This document shows, piece after piece, positions 49,601 through 60,789 of a DNA stretch of 64,000 bases. Below the pieces are notes generated by a model, which had not been told where the DNA came from, ran no database searches, and saw nothing but the letters and a program-made list of their open reading frames with translations. Numbering within the stretch: position 1 is the first letter of the stretch; each line of letters begins with the position of its first letter. A program made the translations under genes and the position numbers. Origin of the DNA: Anarhynchus alexandrinus (lineage: Eukaryota > Chordata > Aves > Charadriiformes > Charadriidae); the NCBI GenBank assembly GCA_008711295.1, contig VUYV01000010.1, positions 6,516,089 to 6,580,088 of the forward strand. The letters are read 5' to 3'.

Positions 49601-50340
49601 CACAAAACAAAAGCACTAACGATAACAGTGCAAACTTCCTTACCATGTGTGTCTCTAATGAAATGGCTTGTGTGTCCCTAGAGGGGGGAAAGCTAGTTGG
49701 ATCTTTCTCTCAATTATTTTTCCAGCCTATTAAACTGTCTAAACTCCCGTTTCTCAAAAATATATAAATGAAATAAAAACCAGAGAGAATAAATGAAAAC
49801 TGAGGTCTCTGCTCATCTCATCCAGCATTGTGGTTTATCATCCCCAGGAGATGTCTTCAGAAGCATGGCTTTATGACCATGAGAGAAAATAATGATGCGC
49901 TGAGAAAACTTGCTAATGCACAGCCCTGTTGCACGCAAAATGGATCTCCTAAGTGATTTATCATTACCATTTGCAAAATAAATAGAGGTAGGAGAAAGGG
50001 AAGGGATGGCTCTGTTTAATTTGGTGTCTTTACACAGCAAGGAGAAGCCACCGCTGAGGGTGAGGGAAAGGATAAAGGCAGGAGCGAGAGAGAGAGGAAA
50101 CAACTCAGTCTCCTCACAAGAGATATATCGCATCTGAGGACTGCCCTTGTCCAACCAACCAATTGAAAGAAAGTGCGCTCCTGATGTATAATGGTGTAAA
50201 CATATATCAAACGGAAGTTTAGCTATCCCAGCCTGAATCCTCTTTCGCTTGCTGCCAGCGCGTTGAAAAATACCCTTACGTGCGTCTGTGGCTCTGAGAG
50301 GTGACAGGACGGGCCCCTGTTATACACAGCCCATTTCAAA
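46621..50340. other. Unique non-coding stretch, no gene seen
   Basis: Frames reach 113 codons (49813-50154 minus), unrecognised. No transposon was seen. Confidence 0.5.
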
Positions 50341-50382
50341 CACTGCGGATCATATACATTACACTGCAGATCATATATATTG
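50341..50382. repeat. 21-bp tandem duplication, two copies
   Basis: CACTGCGGATCATATACATTA (50341-50361) is followed by CACTGCAGATCATATATATTG (50362-50382), 18 of 21 identical. Confidence 0.85.
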
Positions 50383-51054
50383 GTTAGATACCTGCCTTTT
50401 GGAACGTACATGTACTTGCCCATTATTAGTGAGATTTGTTTTCCCAGCTCTGATTCTCAGTGATTTTTCAAGGAAAAGAAGGCAAAAGGACAAAGTGCAA
50501 GGATGCACAGCTGTCTTAAATAGCAAGATTATTTTTGCCTGCATTTATCCCATCATACCTTAAACACCCAGCTCACGTACCGATGCATCCTAGAAGGCCC
50601 TAAAAGTCAGAGCAGGTCCTCCACCTCACTGTAGATCTGTTGCCTTTTTGAGATTCCCACTTGTCTCTACTGACTTCAGAGAGTAGATTTATTTAGACAG
50701 ACGAAGCGCATGCGCAGAAATGAGGTCGGGTCTGTGGCACAAACCCCTGGAAAAGCTTTGCTCTGCGTATTTGGGTGCCCAGAAAAGCAGAATAGCAGCT
50801 GGATGCTAAGGCTGTGCAGAACCATCTGGCAAGGTTTCCTTCGCTATATTCCTGGCTGACCAGTGATTTAAGTGCATTACAGCCGCTCACCTCAGCTCCC
50901 CAGACTCTGCCCTCACAGCCCCTCATGTTAAAAAGGAGATTAATGGTATTTTCTGCCTTTCTCAATATTGAAGTGCACAAATGAAAAACGCTGCACGAAT
51001 CTCACTGGAACCACGGTTGCTTTGTTACCTCTCCTTGGCAGAAGCCAGAGAAGT
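50383..51054. other. Unique non-coding stretch, no gene seen
   Basis: Contains a 95-codon minus frame (50693-50980), unrecognised. Confidence 0.5.
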
Positions 51055-51160
51055 CCAGAACCACTGCGGCTGGACGAGACCTCTGGAAGCCACCTGGTCT
51101 AACCCCCTTGCAAAGGGCCAAATTTAAAGCTAGATCCAGCTTCAAAGTTACAGCTGGTTA
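51055..51160 (-). mobile_element. Old CR1 3' tail, minus orientation
   Basis: Read on plus, 'gacctctggaagccacctggtctaac' and CCCCCTTGCAAAGGGCCA correspond to the reverse complement of the CR1 3' end, whose usual words are GACCTCTGGAGATCATCT and AGTCCAACCCCC. 'aagctagatccagctt' continues the resemblance. Only about 100 bp remain, with no ORF2 residues. It is clearly more diverged than the copies at 22.8 and 26.7 kb. Confidence 0.75.
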
Positions 51161-53489
51161 GATTAGGTCAGTTTGGGTTAGGTCCCAAACTTTGTGGCTC
51201 TGCAGTGAAATAAAACAAAAGCAGCAGTAGGAAGGTGGAAAGAGAAACCTGGAGATTCAGAATCAGGACATTTGCACCGTCACTTACTCTCTCATCTCTG
51301 TAGTAGGGCACTGGCACGAGATGACACACTGTGCTTGGGAATGCAAAGTTCACAAAAAAGATGGGTCCTATTGCTGGTGGTAGTCTCTACCAGCACAGCA
51401 TACGGGCTTGTGCACCATATAATGTATATTCTGAAGGAACAAACAATGGCTTCATGCGGTCAGTGCTAAGGGCAGAAATGCCACCTGTGGGTTAGCTGTC
51501 CCATACCTCCACCCTACTCTAGTCACTCACTAGCATATGTCCATATGTGACCAGGACATCTCTGCTCCTTTGTAACGAGTGGGTGCAGGAAAGGGATTGT
51601 ACCGCAGCTCAGACAATACTCCTGCACATCCCTTCTCCCTCTGCTTTCTGGAGCATACTTGGCTGGGAAGCTGACTCATTCAACGAGGAGCAGAAAGCAG
51701 CAATTTGGTGTTCTGAACTTGTCCCTACCTTCTTGACGAACACCTGTGCAAGTCACATCTTGCACCATCTCACGCAGATGGCTTGCAGGCCACCTCCCTC
51801 GGCTGCACAGCACCAGGGTGACAACCCTATCGCATACTGAAATGAGATGACTGGGAAATGGTATCTTCAGCTACTCTTTCCCATGGGTTGGAGAATCAGA
51901 TTATATTTTCATAGCTTTGAAATAAAATACCACATGCAGCTTGCAAAGCAAATAATGCTGAAATAATCAGGCACTTTTTAATCAATCATTTCACTGAAGA
52001 CGACTACCGTTTAGCTTAAAAATGTTTAAGAGGGACATGGCATGAGCAAAAGCATGCATAGAAACAATTCATTTGTTGCGGTTTTCCATTCCCCTCAGCA
52101 CGTTGTTGCTGTCTATACCCCACCCAAATCAATTTAAGAGGATCTGGGGGAATCAGAAAGGGTCATATACCCATCTGTCTTCTGTAGCATTCATTGAATG
52201 GGTTGGACCTCGGGTTACAGCTCTGCTGTTGGGGGGAAGAGGGATGGGGAAGCTTCTTCCACTCTGATAGACTAAAGGAGCTCTCAGTTCTCCCCTGCAG
52301 AACGTCTGCTGCTCAGCTCTGCCCCAATAATATCCTGGGTGAATAGGCTAGTCTTACCCCGTGTCTGATAGTGGACAGTAGTGAGTGCTTAGGGGAAAGA
52401 GGACAACAGAGATGGAGAGATCTTTTCCTTGGTAAACTCTCCTAGCTCCTCACAATCTGTGATCTAGGAACTTCTAGAGTTTGAGAGTGGACCCAGATCA
52501 TAGTCTAGATGTCATCAATACAGTCTAGTGTTCATCAGGAACACCAAATTCTCCAGCCTGGCTAATTTTCCTTCCCAGGACCAGCACTGAAGCAAGACAT
52601 GGTTAAAGGAAAGACTTGTGCATTCAGTGTGTGTGTATCTGGGTGGGGAGAGAAGAGCTGATACGGCCTTGTAGTGAGCAAGAGCTCACAGAACAAGCCT
52701 TGATCTCTGTTAGAGCAGCCATGCTCTGAATTCTGTCTCAGCAGCTCCCCCTCGGCCTCTCAGGTGAAGCCTCAGCAGATGACTCACCAGTCATTAACTC
52801 TGCATTTCTCTCCTCATTCTGGCTGAAGCCAATGCTAAATTTAAATGCTATACTTTCAGCTGGATCCCATGGAGCAAGAACACTGAAGGATAAGCAATAC
52901 TGGGAAGACTTCTGAAGCGTGCTATGAAATCCAGATGGCTGAGATTTAAACATCAGTATTGAGAACAGGACTATGAGGAGGTTCCTCCTTAGGACATAGT
53001 AAGTGAGTCCTCAGTCTGAGGTCACAAAGGCTGAAGTGTCTAGTCTCCTGTTTGGGGAGCTGATCCAAACTCAGAGAGGAGAAAGGAAGTGGGGAAGAAA
53101 ATATTGTCAAGAAATTGCTGGAATGGTGACAGTAATCCTGCTAATCTGTCTCTGCAGAGTCACACAGTCTACTTACAACCTGAACCTCTCAGCAGCTTCA
53201 GAGAGAAGTGAAAACTGCTTGCAAAAACTTTTCTAACGAAGAAAAGACATTACCTCAGAACAGAACAAGTAGCACCCAGTTCTTTACAAGTTACGGGTTG
53301 AAAATCCGATGTCTTGCTCTTTACCTGAATCATGAGTGAGCACTGTAGATAACACTACTGTTTTGGGACAGCTTCCTGCAGAATCCAAGAGCCGTTTCAA
53401 GCTAGCTACCCAATTTGGGAGGCAGAAGATGTGAAAACAGTTTTGTTCTGGAACACTGTCTGTGAGAAGTCATGTAGATGTGTTCCCAC
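51161..53489. other. Unique non-coding stretch, no gene seen
   Basis: Holds a 7-bp hairpin (GTTTGGG 51171-51177, CCCAAAC 51184-51190) and a compact inverted-repeat cluster around 52973-53000 (AGGAGG/CCTCCT). Frames are at most 97 codons, unrecognised. Confidence 0.5.
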
Positions 53490-53779
53490 AATCTGCTAAA
53501 GCAGACCTATAGCAGACCATCACTGTCCAGGAAAGACTGAGAGCCGTGAGGGTGGTTAAACCTTGGAACAGGAGCCCAGAGAGCCTGGGGCATTTCCATC
53601 CATGGAGATACCCCAGCCTCTGCTGGAAAAGGCCCTGAGCTGTCTTTTTCCCAGGCTGGAAAAAGCCTACTAACTTTGAAAGCAGATTTAACCTTGAATT
53701 TGGCCCTGCTTTGAGTGAGAGCTTGACCAGATGACCTGTAGATGTCCTTTTCAACCTAAATTATTCTATGATCCTATGA
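53490..53779 (+). mobile_element. Old CR1 3' fragment, plus orientation
   Basis: The order of words follows CR1: GGGTGGTTAAACCTTGGAACAGG (first 20 bases GGGTGGTTAAACCTTGGAAC), TTTCCATCCATGGAGATA, CTTGACCAGATGACCTGTAG and TTTTCAACC, then the tail ATTATTCTATGATCCTATGA. The equivalent minus-strand frame of 94 codons (53470-53754) is a shadow. The coding part is too diverged to read ORF2 continuously, so the copy is old. Its 5' limit is uncertain. Confidence 0.8.
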
Positions 53780-54443
53780 ATCCAGGCAAGGTCAGCAGCA
53801 AAGCTACTTTCTATTTCTGTGCTTCTATTTTCCTCCCTGGCATTAGCCTGGCTGGTCTATTTTGCTTGGTATGGGATGTCTCTCACTGTCCATCTCTATC
53901 ATGTCCAACACGATGAAGACCTTGACCAGACTCTCAAGGTGCTATAACAGCAGTTAAATCCCTATGAAAAACAAAGGAATTCCTCAGTTGGTGCACAGCT
54001 GGTGTCATAAACCTGAACTGATCTAAACAAAACAATGAAACCCAGTATCACAAGCGTTTGCTCAGCTTTTTCCCTTCTTATATTGCAGAAAAATATCTAC
54101 GCTCACACAAAGGGATGAAAAATGCATCAGGACTGGGAACAGCGTGGTGGTACCTACAGGAGCACATTAGGTATGAAAAGGATGCACAGCACAAAGAGAC
54201 AACGCAGTTTCAGAGACTGCAGCATGAGTAGCTCTGTTGAGGTCTCCTGGAGCAGGTTTGGCACATTTTGCTAAATTGGCCATGGCTCCAGCACTCTCCC
54301 GAATGTGCATCTGTCACAGTCCTCCCATGCCAGTAAGGCTTTTACACTGGGTGTTGATTGCACCTGCATGTTTTCCTGCAACAAGGAAAACTGTACATTT
54401 TAAGTAGCTTTTTACTTTCTCGGCGTTTCAAAGAACACGGGGA
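53780..54443. other. Unique non-coding stretch, no gene seen
   Basis: No recognisable frame or repeat up to the AAT microsatellite. Confidence 0.5.
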
Positions 54444-54475
54444 TAAAATAATAATAATGGTAATAATAATAAAAA
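54444..54475. repeat. (AAT)n/(TAA)n microsatellite
   Basis: Interrupted trinucleotide run: ATAATAATAAT, then GG, then TAATAATAATAA. Confidence 0.9.
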
Positions 54476-54650
54476 GAGATCCAGAACCAGGTTGGCAAAC
54501 ATAATCACAAGGTATATTAAAAAGTTAAACATAGCTCGGCGCTTTGAAAATCAAGCACCACGGGAAGCCGAGGATGTGTTGTCCCTTGGCTTTATGTCAT
54601 TTTTTAAAAAGAACGCTGTAATTGAGTAATCAGCTTGCTGGTTGTCATGG

Positions 54651-54980
54651 CGATTGCTGCCGGCTGCTGCAGGGAACCGGCCTCCGCGCTTTGTCTGTGC
54701 GGCGCCGAGGGCAGCCACCCACCGCCGCTCCCCCAGCAGCATCCCTGCGCGCCCAGGCTGCCAGTCCCCAGCACAGCCAGAGCCCAGGACTCGGCACCAA
54801 GCAGCGAAGGGGAATAAATATAACGTGGGGAGACCGTGGCCCGGAGGAGGATTTGAGTCACAAACCCGATGGCAGCTTCCGCCATCGGTCGGCGACTTGG
54901 GGTGCGCCGTTAAGTCATTTAGCAGATGGCAGCGCTTCTGCGGTTTGGATCTCACGCTAGTGGGGGGCTCGGGGGGGTTA
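54651..54980. promoter_or_regulatory. CpG-rich island-like patch
   Basis: I count about 28 CpGs in roughly 330 bp, in a window that is otherwise CpG-poor. Overlapping open frames in all registers (up to 143 codons plus, 134 minus) are a result of GC-richness, with no recognisable protein. ATAAATATAA at about 54813 could act as a TATA element. A CTCF-like motif lies at 54918. Likely a CpG island or GC-rich enhancer; transcription direction is unclear. Confidence 0.45.
54918..54936 (+). promoter_or_regulatory. CTCF-like motif inside CpG patch
   Basis: TTTAGCAGATGGCAGCGCT matches the CTCF core AGCAGATGGCAGCGC, with TT in place of CC at the 5' edge. A moderate match. Confidence 0.4.
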
Positions 54981-56224
54981 ACTGCAAATTTAAATGCAGT
55001 GTGGAAAGGGAAAAGTATGTACAGGATCCATACTGGGAAAGCTGTTTGTCAGTGGCCTTTACCTGGTGATTAAAGTCAACTCATGCTGATCGGCATTTAA
55101 ACTTTTAACCGAAGGGCGGATCTGCTAGCAATAGGACGTGCGCGTATGGATGAAAGAAGGAAAACAGGTTAAATTGAGGCTTCTAAAATGCACAAAGGGA
55201 AACAACTTCTTTTATCCACTGCCGGAACTTCACCTGCTGTTTCTCCCAGGGAATCCTCTCGTCGGGAGCTCGAGAGAAGGTTTTTGAAGAGTGAAATTAC
55301 TGTATTTTCTAGGGAGAAAGGCACAAGAGACTAAATGACACAGTAAGTGACAGATCTGTTCAATTGAGAATAACTCAAAAACTTCCATTCTGCTGGCTCC
55401 CCTCATTCCCAGCTGCTACACCGGCATTCCCACACCACACCAACCTGGAGCCATCACACCCCCAAGTGCACTCTGAGATGTCTGAGCAGGGCTTCCTTCA
55501 TCGTACAAGGTAGAAACATCCTAACTTCCCATATAGCGAATAGGAGAAAGTCTGTAACAGTTCTTGCTGACTGCCGTCACAACTGACAAGCTGCACAAGG
55601 CATCAAGAAACGAAGTACTGTATCAGTGAGCGTTATTGCTTCAGCATCTTGTGCCTCCTTATCACATTACCCCTGGGATGAGTATTTCTGCAACTGCTGC
55701 CCTGAACATAGGTAGAAGCTCTCCTAAACTTGCAGTGCGACCCAAGAGAGTGTTTAAGATTAGGTTTTTCGAAGCGTGCCTTCTATACTAGGTGGGAAGA
55801 GCAGCCCGTGGAATAGATGTGCTCTTCATCCCACTCCCCTTCCAACATGATGGCCACAATGCAGACGGTCCATATCAATGTGTTAGTAAATCGAGCTCTG
55901 GCATGGAGAGTCCCCCATGTGCTGAGAAACGCTCCTTGGTCACAAAGTGGCACTTTCAGATTTACAGCATGGAGTCCACTTCAAGGGCTTACCCTTAACA
56001 GACCCTGTTGCTACAGGCTCACGACCAGCTCAGAGCACTTGTGACTCCAGTGCTGAACTGGAGTGAGCTGGGGCAGTGATGCAATATTCCCAGTGAGGGA
56101 GTTCCTGACCTGAGGTCACCTCCAGAGTCACACCATTAGGAAAATATTCTAGCTTCATTTCTCCATGCAAGCATCTGTTGAGGTTTTGGCCTTACGACCC
56201 TAATTGCAAACTGAACATCTCCTT
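54981..56224. other. Unique non-coding stretch, no gene seen
   Basis: The 3' flank of the CpG patch; short unrecognised frames only. Confidence 0.5.
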
Positions 56225-56274
56225 GACAGGAAAACAGATAATTCATCTTGATAGGAAAACAGATAATGCATTTA
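56225..56274. repeat. 25-bp tandem duplication, two copies
   Basis: Both units share (A/T)AGGAAAACAGATAAT and diverge at the 3' end; about 21 of 25 positions agree. Unit one is 56225-56249, unit two 56250-56274. Confidence 0.8.
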
Positions 56275-58120
56275 GATTTATCCTTCTTCAAGCACTGGGA
56301 GATTGTGGCTATGACATATACAGAGAATCAAGGCAAAACCCAATGTCCTCTAAACACAGATTAGCCAAACCATGATGGTAATTACAATGCTATCACTCCA
56401 CAAAAGCTGAAGGTTGTATTAAGAAAACACAAGCACATATTACCTGTCTTCCTAAATGACCAAGCAGACAAGCTTAGAGAGACCAACATGTTATTCCTCA
56501 GATTCAGGTTCTTTTCAATTTTTTATATTTTTCAGTCATGCAGCATCTTAGAATTTCGTAAGTAAGGTCTAAAGTAAGTGACAAATTAAAGACTATTGTC
56601 TCTCCAACACACTAAAAGATTTTTCCCTAATACATCTGATGGCATCTCAAATTAATATTGTTTCATTTTTTGGCTGCCTTCTACATACCCCAAACATGTC
56701 AACATAATTCTGGCAATTAGTTCTCATTACTTAGCTGCTTCTACAAGAGCCAGTGGAGACTGTATGATGCACTGTTGCTTCGCAGAGTATACATAAATAC
56801 TGCTTTTGCTCCTCCTCCATTTTTAAGGATAAAATGGTGTGTGGTTAAAAGCTACCTGAACCCCAGAGACATCTGCCAACACAGCGTAAGGGAGAGAATA
56901 TTAAGGCTGATCAAATTTAAGTACACCACAACTCTTGACAGTGTCCTTTAAAAATTGGTCTCTGCATACTGCAAAAGATGTTCCTCCATTCGTAAGAATC
57001 ACTTTTCCCTTTGCTCCTCTAAGTTTAGCACGCTTTGTTTTGCACTCTGTAATGTCCTTAGCAGAATATGCCATGCTCAAGTCTATCTAGCAAGTTGGAA
57101 CAGTGATAGCAATTTTAATTAATCACTGTAAGGTTCTATTTTGCATGAAGAAGGCTCGGTCTCTTTGACCCATTAATTAAATTGTGGAATTTACAGTTCC
57201 TTGAAAATGTTGAAGAAGCAAAAGATTAGACAGATCTGAGCTGTATTTGAAATGGAAATTGAGACACATTGGGCTGTGGATAGGGAAGAGCAAAGTGACA
57301 TGTTAAAAAACGCTTTCAGTTCAACAGCCATCCACTAAGCCAAAGCCAATTGGAAGCACGAATTTTCCGTGACAAAAATAATCCAGCAGCAAGAGGCAAT
57401 AGGTCAGATCTTTAGGGGTGAATTGGCCAAGCTCTTTTAATCCCAAGAGAAGCTCCAGCTTCCACAGCAAGAATTTGGTTTCCACACTTCCGTGAGCGAA
57501 ACAATCTAAATTACCCCTCTTTGTTAAGGAATTAAATCCCGTCATGTTTGGGCAATGCCCTGGAGAAGAGAAGGCCGGCTGATTAAAAAGATAGAGCAAA
57601 GAATGTGGGTCCCTCTGGCCCCAGCTGAGCTCCTAATTCACAGTGTGTCTGCAGGAGAGTCACTCGCACGTCTTCTGCTGCAAATGAAACTGCAGAGGTG
57701 GGCGTAAGCACCAGGCTCTTATTGTAATTCCAAATCTCTCTCACTGCTGAGGTCGGAAAAGTAAATATTTTATTGAAAAAGTAGTTGCTTATAATGTTAA
57801 ATTCATCGATAAGGAGGCTCAGATTCCTTTAAACTCTTTCGGTTGGTTTCCAGCATAAGAATCAGTTTAGTAAAACCAGTAGGTATTTCTTCTGGGAAAT
57901 TCTTGTGGAGTGTAGTAGAGAATTGTATATATTTCTCTGTTCTGTCTTGTAATATTGAATTAATTAACCTGCTGCAGATCCCACTCAGACAACCAACTGG
58001 AACTCTGACTTGGTTAAAACGCGTTAGCAATAGACACGCATCTCTTAAAGCACTATTACTTGTTTGTATTAAAAATCTCTGTAATAAAGGCATCATAGAC
58101 ATGGAGCTAAGTGAATGTAT
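56275..58120. other. Unique AT-rich non-coding stretch, no gene seen
   Basis: Around 57112-57185 the words TTTTAATTAATCACTG and CCATTAATTAAATTG make a second homeodomain-motif-rich block. A 144-codon plus frame begins at 57843 and overlaps a 99-codon minus frame; neither is recognised. Confidence 0.5.
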
Positions 58121-58157
58121 TTTGGGTCAGCTAGATTTGGGTTCAGCGAGATTTGGG
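58121..58157. repeat. Imperfect 15-16 bp tandem duplication
   Basis: TTTGGGTCAGCTAGA is repeated as TTTGGGTTCAGCGAGA, followed by a third TTTGGG. Lies inside the unrecognised 144-codon plus frame. Confidence 0.7.
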
Positions 58158-59164
58158 TTTATCGCTTGTGCCTGGCTGCAATGTGGATTGGAAAAGAGAA
58201 TCCAAAAGATCGGGGACGTCGGGAAGAGGGATTGCAAAGCATGCAATTCCGATGATGTGATTTTGGCTTTCTGTTGATTTCCTGAATCTTCAGGGCTTTT
58301 ATCAATAAAAACATGCTTGGCTAGGTATGGCTGTAAGTTAACATCTTTCCATCTACTAAGATTTTGCACTTTTTTTCCCCAAAAGAGTCCAAGAGAGATC
58401 TGTACTCAAATTGTAGCTCAGAAACTTCATATCAGCAAAAGTAATTTAATCACAACATTTAAATCATTACCAGCATTTAATATTCATCTGCTTGCTTTTC
58501 CTCTCAACAGACTGTCCACGTTTCTTGAATTTACATCTGTCCCAGCCACACGTATGTACCCTCCTACTGCCATTCCTGGCGTCCCCCATTGCCACCTCAT
58601 ACGGTGACCACCTATTCCAAGGCGTGCGCGTATCTCATTTGGGCTAGCGTCCAGGCAGATTAGACACGCAAATATTCAGCTTTGTAATATTTGGAGGTTC
58701 AAACTGCAGCCGCATCAGGAAAAAATCACTCAAGAAACTTGATTTGGTATATGGATTAAAAATTATTAGAGTAAAATTCTATTCTGCATAACTAGATATT
58801 TGTCTTCCTAAAATCTTTTCTAAATAAGATGATATTCCCCTCCCCCAGACAGTGATGTTTCTAGGATTTCTTCAGCCAGTCATTATGTCTACTATAAGCC
58901 CTTGGCCTCCTTACTCCTGGTGTGATGGTATTAACAATCCTTACAAAAACATTTATCCACATCTTAAGCCTTCTTGGCAGTATTAAATCATCTACCATCC
59001 CACGTATACAAGCTGGCTGATGGATGTATGCAAATGCCTAGCGGTAGGGAAAGACTTTTTAATATACAGCCCCAGTAAATTACTGAGATTATTACAAGAA
59101 GAGAGAAGGCATGATAAGTTGTTCTGTTGTTGACTGTATATTCCCAGGATACAATGGTGATAGA
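58158..59164. other. Unique non-coding stretch, no gene seen
   Basis: Remaining part of the unrecognised plus frame to 58277, then AT-rich sequence with few open frames. Confidence 0.5.
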
Positions 59165-59205
59165 CAGGCAGGCAGGCAGATAGGTGTTTGGGATACCTAT
59201 CTGTC
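59165..59205. repeat. (CAGG)n run and 9-bp hairpin
   Basis: A CAGG/GGCA run (59165-59179) leads into CAGATAGGT (59177-59185), which pairs with ACCTATCTG (59195-59203) across nine bases; wobble and GC pairs extend the stem by two. Structure only, no known element. Confidence 0.8.
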
Positions 59206-59364
59206 GGAGAATCTCAAATATAAATAATGTTCTGCATTATCCAATTATTTGCTTTGTAGCTTCTCAAGCTCCGTGAGCGCTGCCCTCTTCCCAAGTCTCC
59301 TAGGTTTCTAATTTGAGTGAATAAAGAAGTAAACCTTTCCATTTCTATTTGCTTCCTACAAATA

Positions 59365-59811
59365 GCTCCCGGCACGGCGCAGGATGCGGAGCAGCAGGTT
59401 ATTGGGTACCCGCGCGCTGCCCTTCGCTGCTTGGGCTGTGCCTGTGCCTGGGAAAAACATAGGTGGCCGTGTGCTCGTGCAGGGCTACCAAATTCCAGCC
59501 CGTGGGTTGCCCCAGCAGCCAGGGCTGCCAGCTCGGACCCTGCCGCGCCGGGTGGTGGTGGGGCACACAGGTTTGCTCCTCTGATCCCCCAAAATCGCTT
59601 CCCCAGCCACGGCAGCTCAGGGTTGTCATTTAAAAAGTGGCAGCAGGTGGCGCTCAGGAATACAGGGAACCGCTCCGGGCTCGCCGGTGACAAACGGAGG
59701 CTGCTGCTGCTGTGCCCGACGCATCTGTACCGCAGCCCCGCCGGGGGTGGTGGGAAGCGGCAGCCGACTTCACCTTCCCCATCGCTCCTCAGCTCCCGGC
59801 GCTATTTAAAG
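59365..59811 (+). promoter_or_regulatory. CpG island with TATA-like box, candidate promoter
   Basis: About 33 CpGs in roughly 440 bp, close to the number expected without CpG depletion, so it is CpG-island-like. TATTTAAAG at 59803-59811 ends the island and resembles a TATA box on plus, predicting a start near 59835. A CTCF-like site sits inside at 59638. GC-rich frames (191 codons plus, 159 minus) cross it but are not recognised. It may be the 5' end of an unannotated transcript or a distal regulatory island. Confidence 0.45.
59638..59655 (+). promoter_or_regulatory. CTCF-like motif (strong)
   Basis: TGGCAGCAGGTGGCGCTC matches the CTCF consensus across the central GCAGGTGGCGCT. Sits within the CpG island, a common setting for constitutive CTCF occupancy. 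Confidence 0.55.
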
Positions 59812-59900
59812 AAAGGGGAGAGAGTAGGAGGAACCCCAAATCCCATTTTGAAGTGCAGTTTCAGCTTTAGGTCTGGCTTGGCAAGAAATTAAAAGAAAAC

Positions 59901-59928
59901 CCAAACAACCAACCAACCAACCAAAAAA
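59901..59928. repeat. (AACC)n tetranucleotide microsatellite
   Basis: Four AACC units (59907-59922) with an A-rich 3' edge. Confidence 0.95.
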
Positions 59929-60780
59929 AACCCTCCAACATTCCTACAGATAGGATGTAATTTTGTAGAAGATTCTTGCAGTTTGTAGAAAGCTATCTGT
60001 TTAATTCTCCACTTGAAATCCTTTTGGACTTCTCCATAGAGGAAACACTTGCATGATGGAGCTGAAAAATACATTCCCAGACTTGAAGCTGAGAGGGACA
60101 GAAGAATTAATTTTCAATACCTTTATTTGTGTTCAGTTTATTTTTCTTCTTATTATTATTTTGTATTCAGCGGAGGATTTTTTTTTTCAAACCACTCAAG
60201 ATGCTTTTCTGCTGTTATTTTTATTTCAATGCCTGCTTTCTGAACCAATATCCAAGCACTTATGGGAGAAGGCTTATGGATCTGGAAGCAGAAGGTTTGC
60301 TGTCAATTGGGCTTGCTTTGCAAGCAGAGACCTGTGCCTGAGCAGGTCAGTGGAATGGATTGCATAAAAGAAGGAAAAATATATTAGTTTTGAAAATAAA
60401 AAGGAAAGTGAGATAGAGGGAGAATGAATGCGTCTGTTATTTCTACAATTAGCAGCCGACTGTGCTCTGCATTTCAAGCAGATTAAGGTCTTCTCATTTT
60501 TAAGGAAAAAAAATCTTTTCAGTGGCAGCGTTAGATATTATACTAGGACTTTGGGTTTTTATTACGCTTTTTGTCACCAAGTGTGCTTTATAAGGCAGAG
60601 TGAAATCTCTTAAGTGACTATCAGAACTTGGCCTCGTATGCACAACAATAATAAAAATGCTTAGCATTTATGCTGCTTTTGACACGTCAAAGCTTTCTGC
60701 AGACCTTAAGTACGTAGCCACAGGAGAGCTAGATATGTTAAGACCATCAGAGCCAGCAGGCAGCATTTTCCCAGCACTGG
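59929..60780. other. Unique AT-rich non-coding stretch, no gene seen
   Basis: Overlapping plus frames of 64, 104 and 70 codons at 60049-60367 are phenylalanine-rich by-products of T-rich DNA. No repeat was recognised. Confidence 0.5.
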
Positions 60781-60789
60781 TGTTTACCG

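Noticed and set aside
57843..58277. 144-codon plus-strand open frame
   Set aside because: No recognisable motif, overlapped by a 99-codon antisense frame, and contains an internal short tandem duplication; consistent with chance.
59317..59892. 191-codon plus-strand frame (and 159-codon minus frame)
   Set aside because: Both arise from the GC-rich CpG island, where stops are rare; compositionally biased and unlike any family I know.
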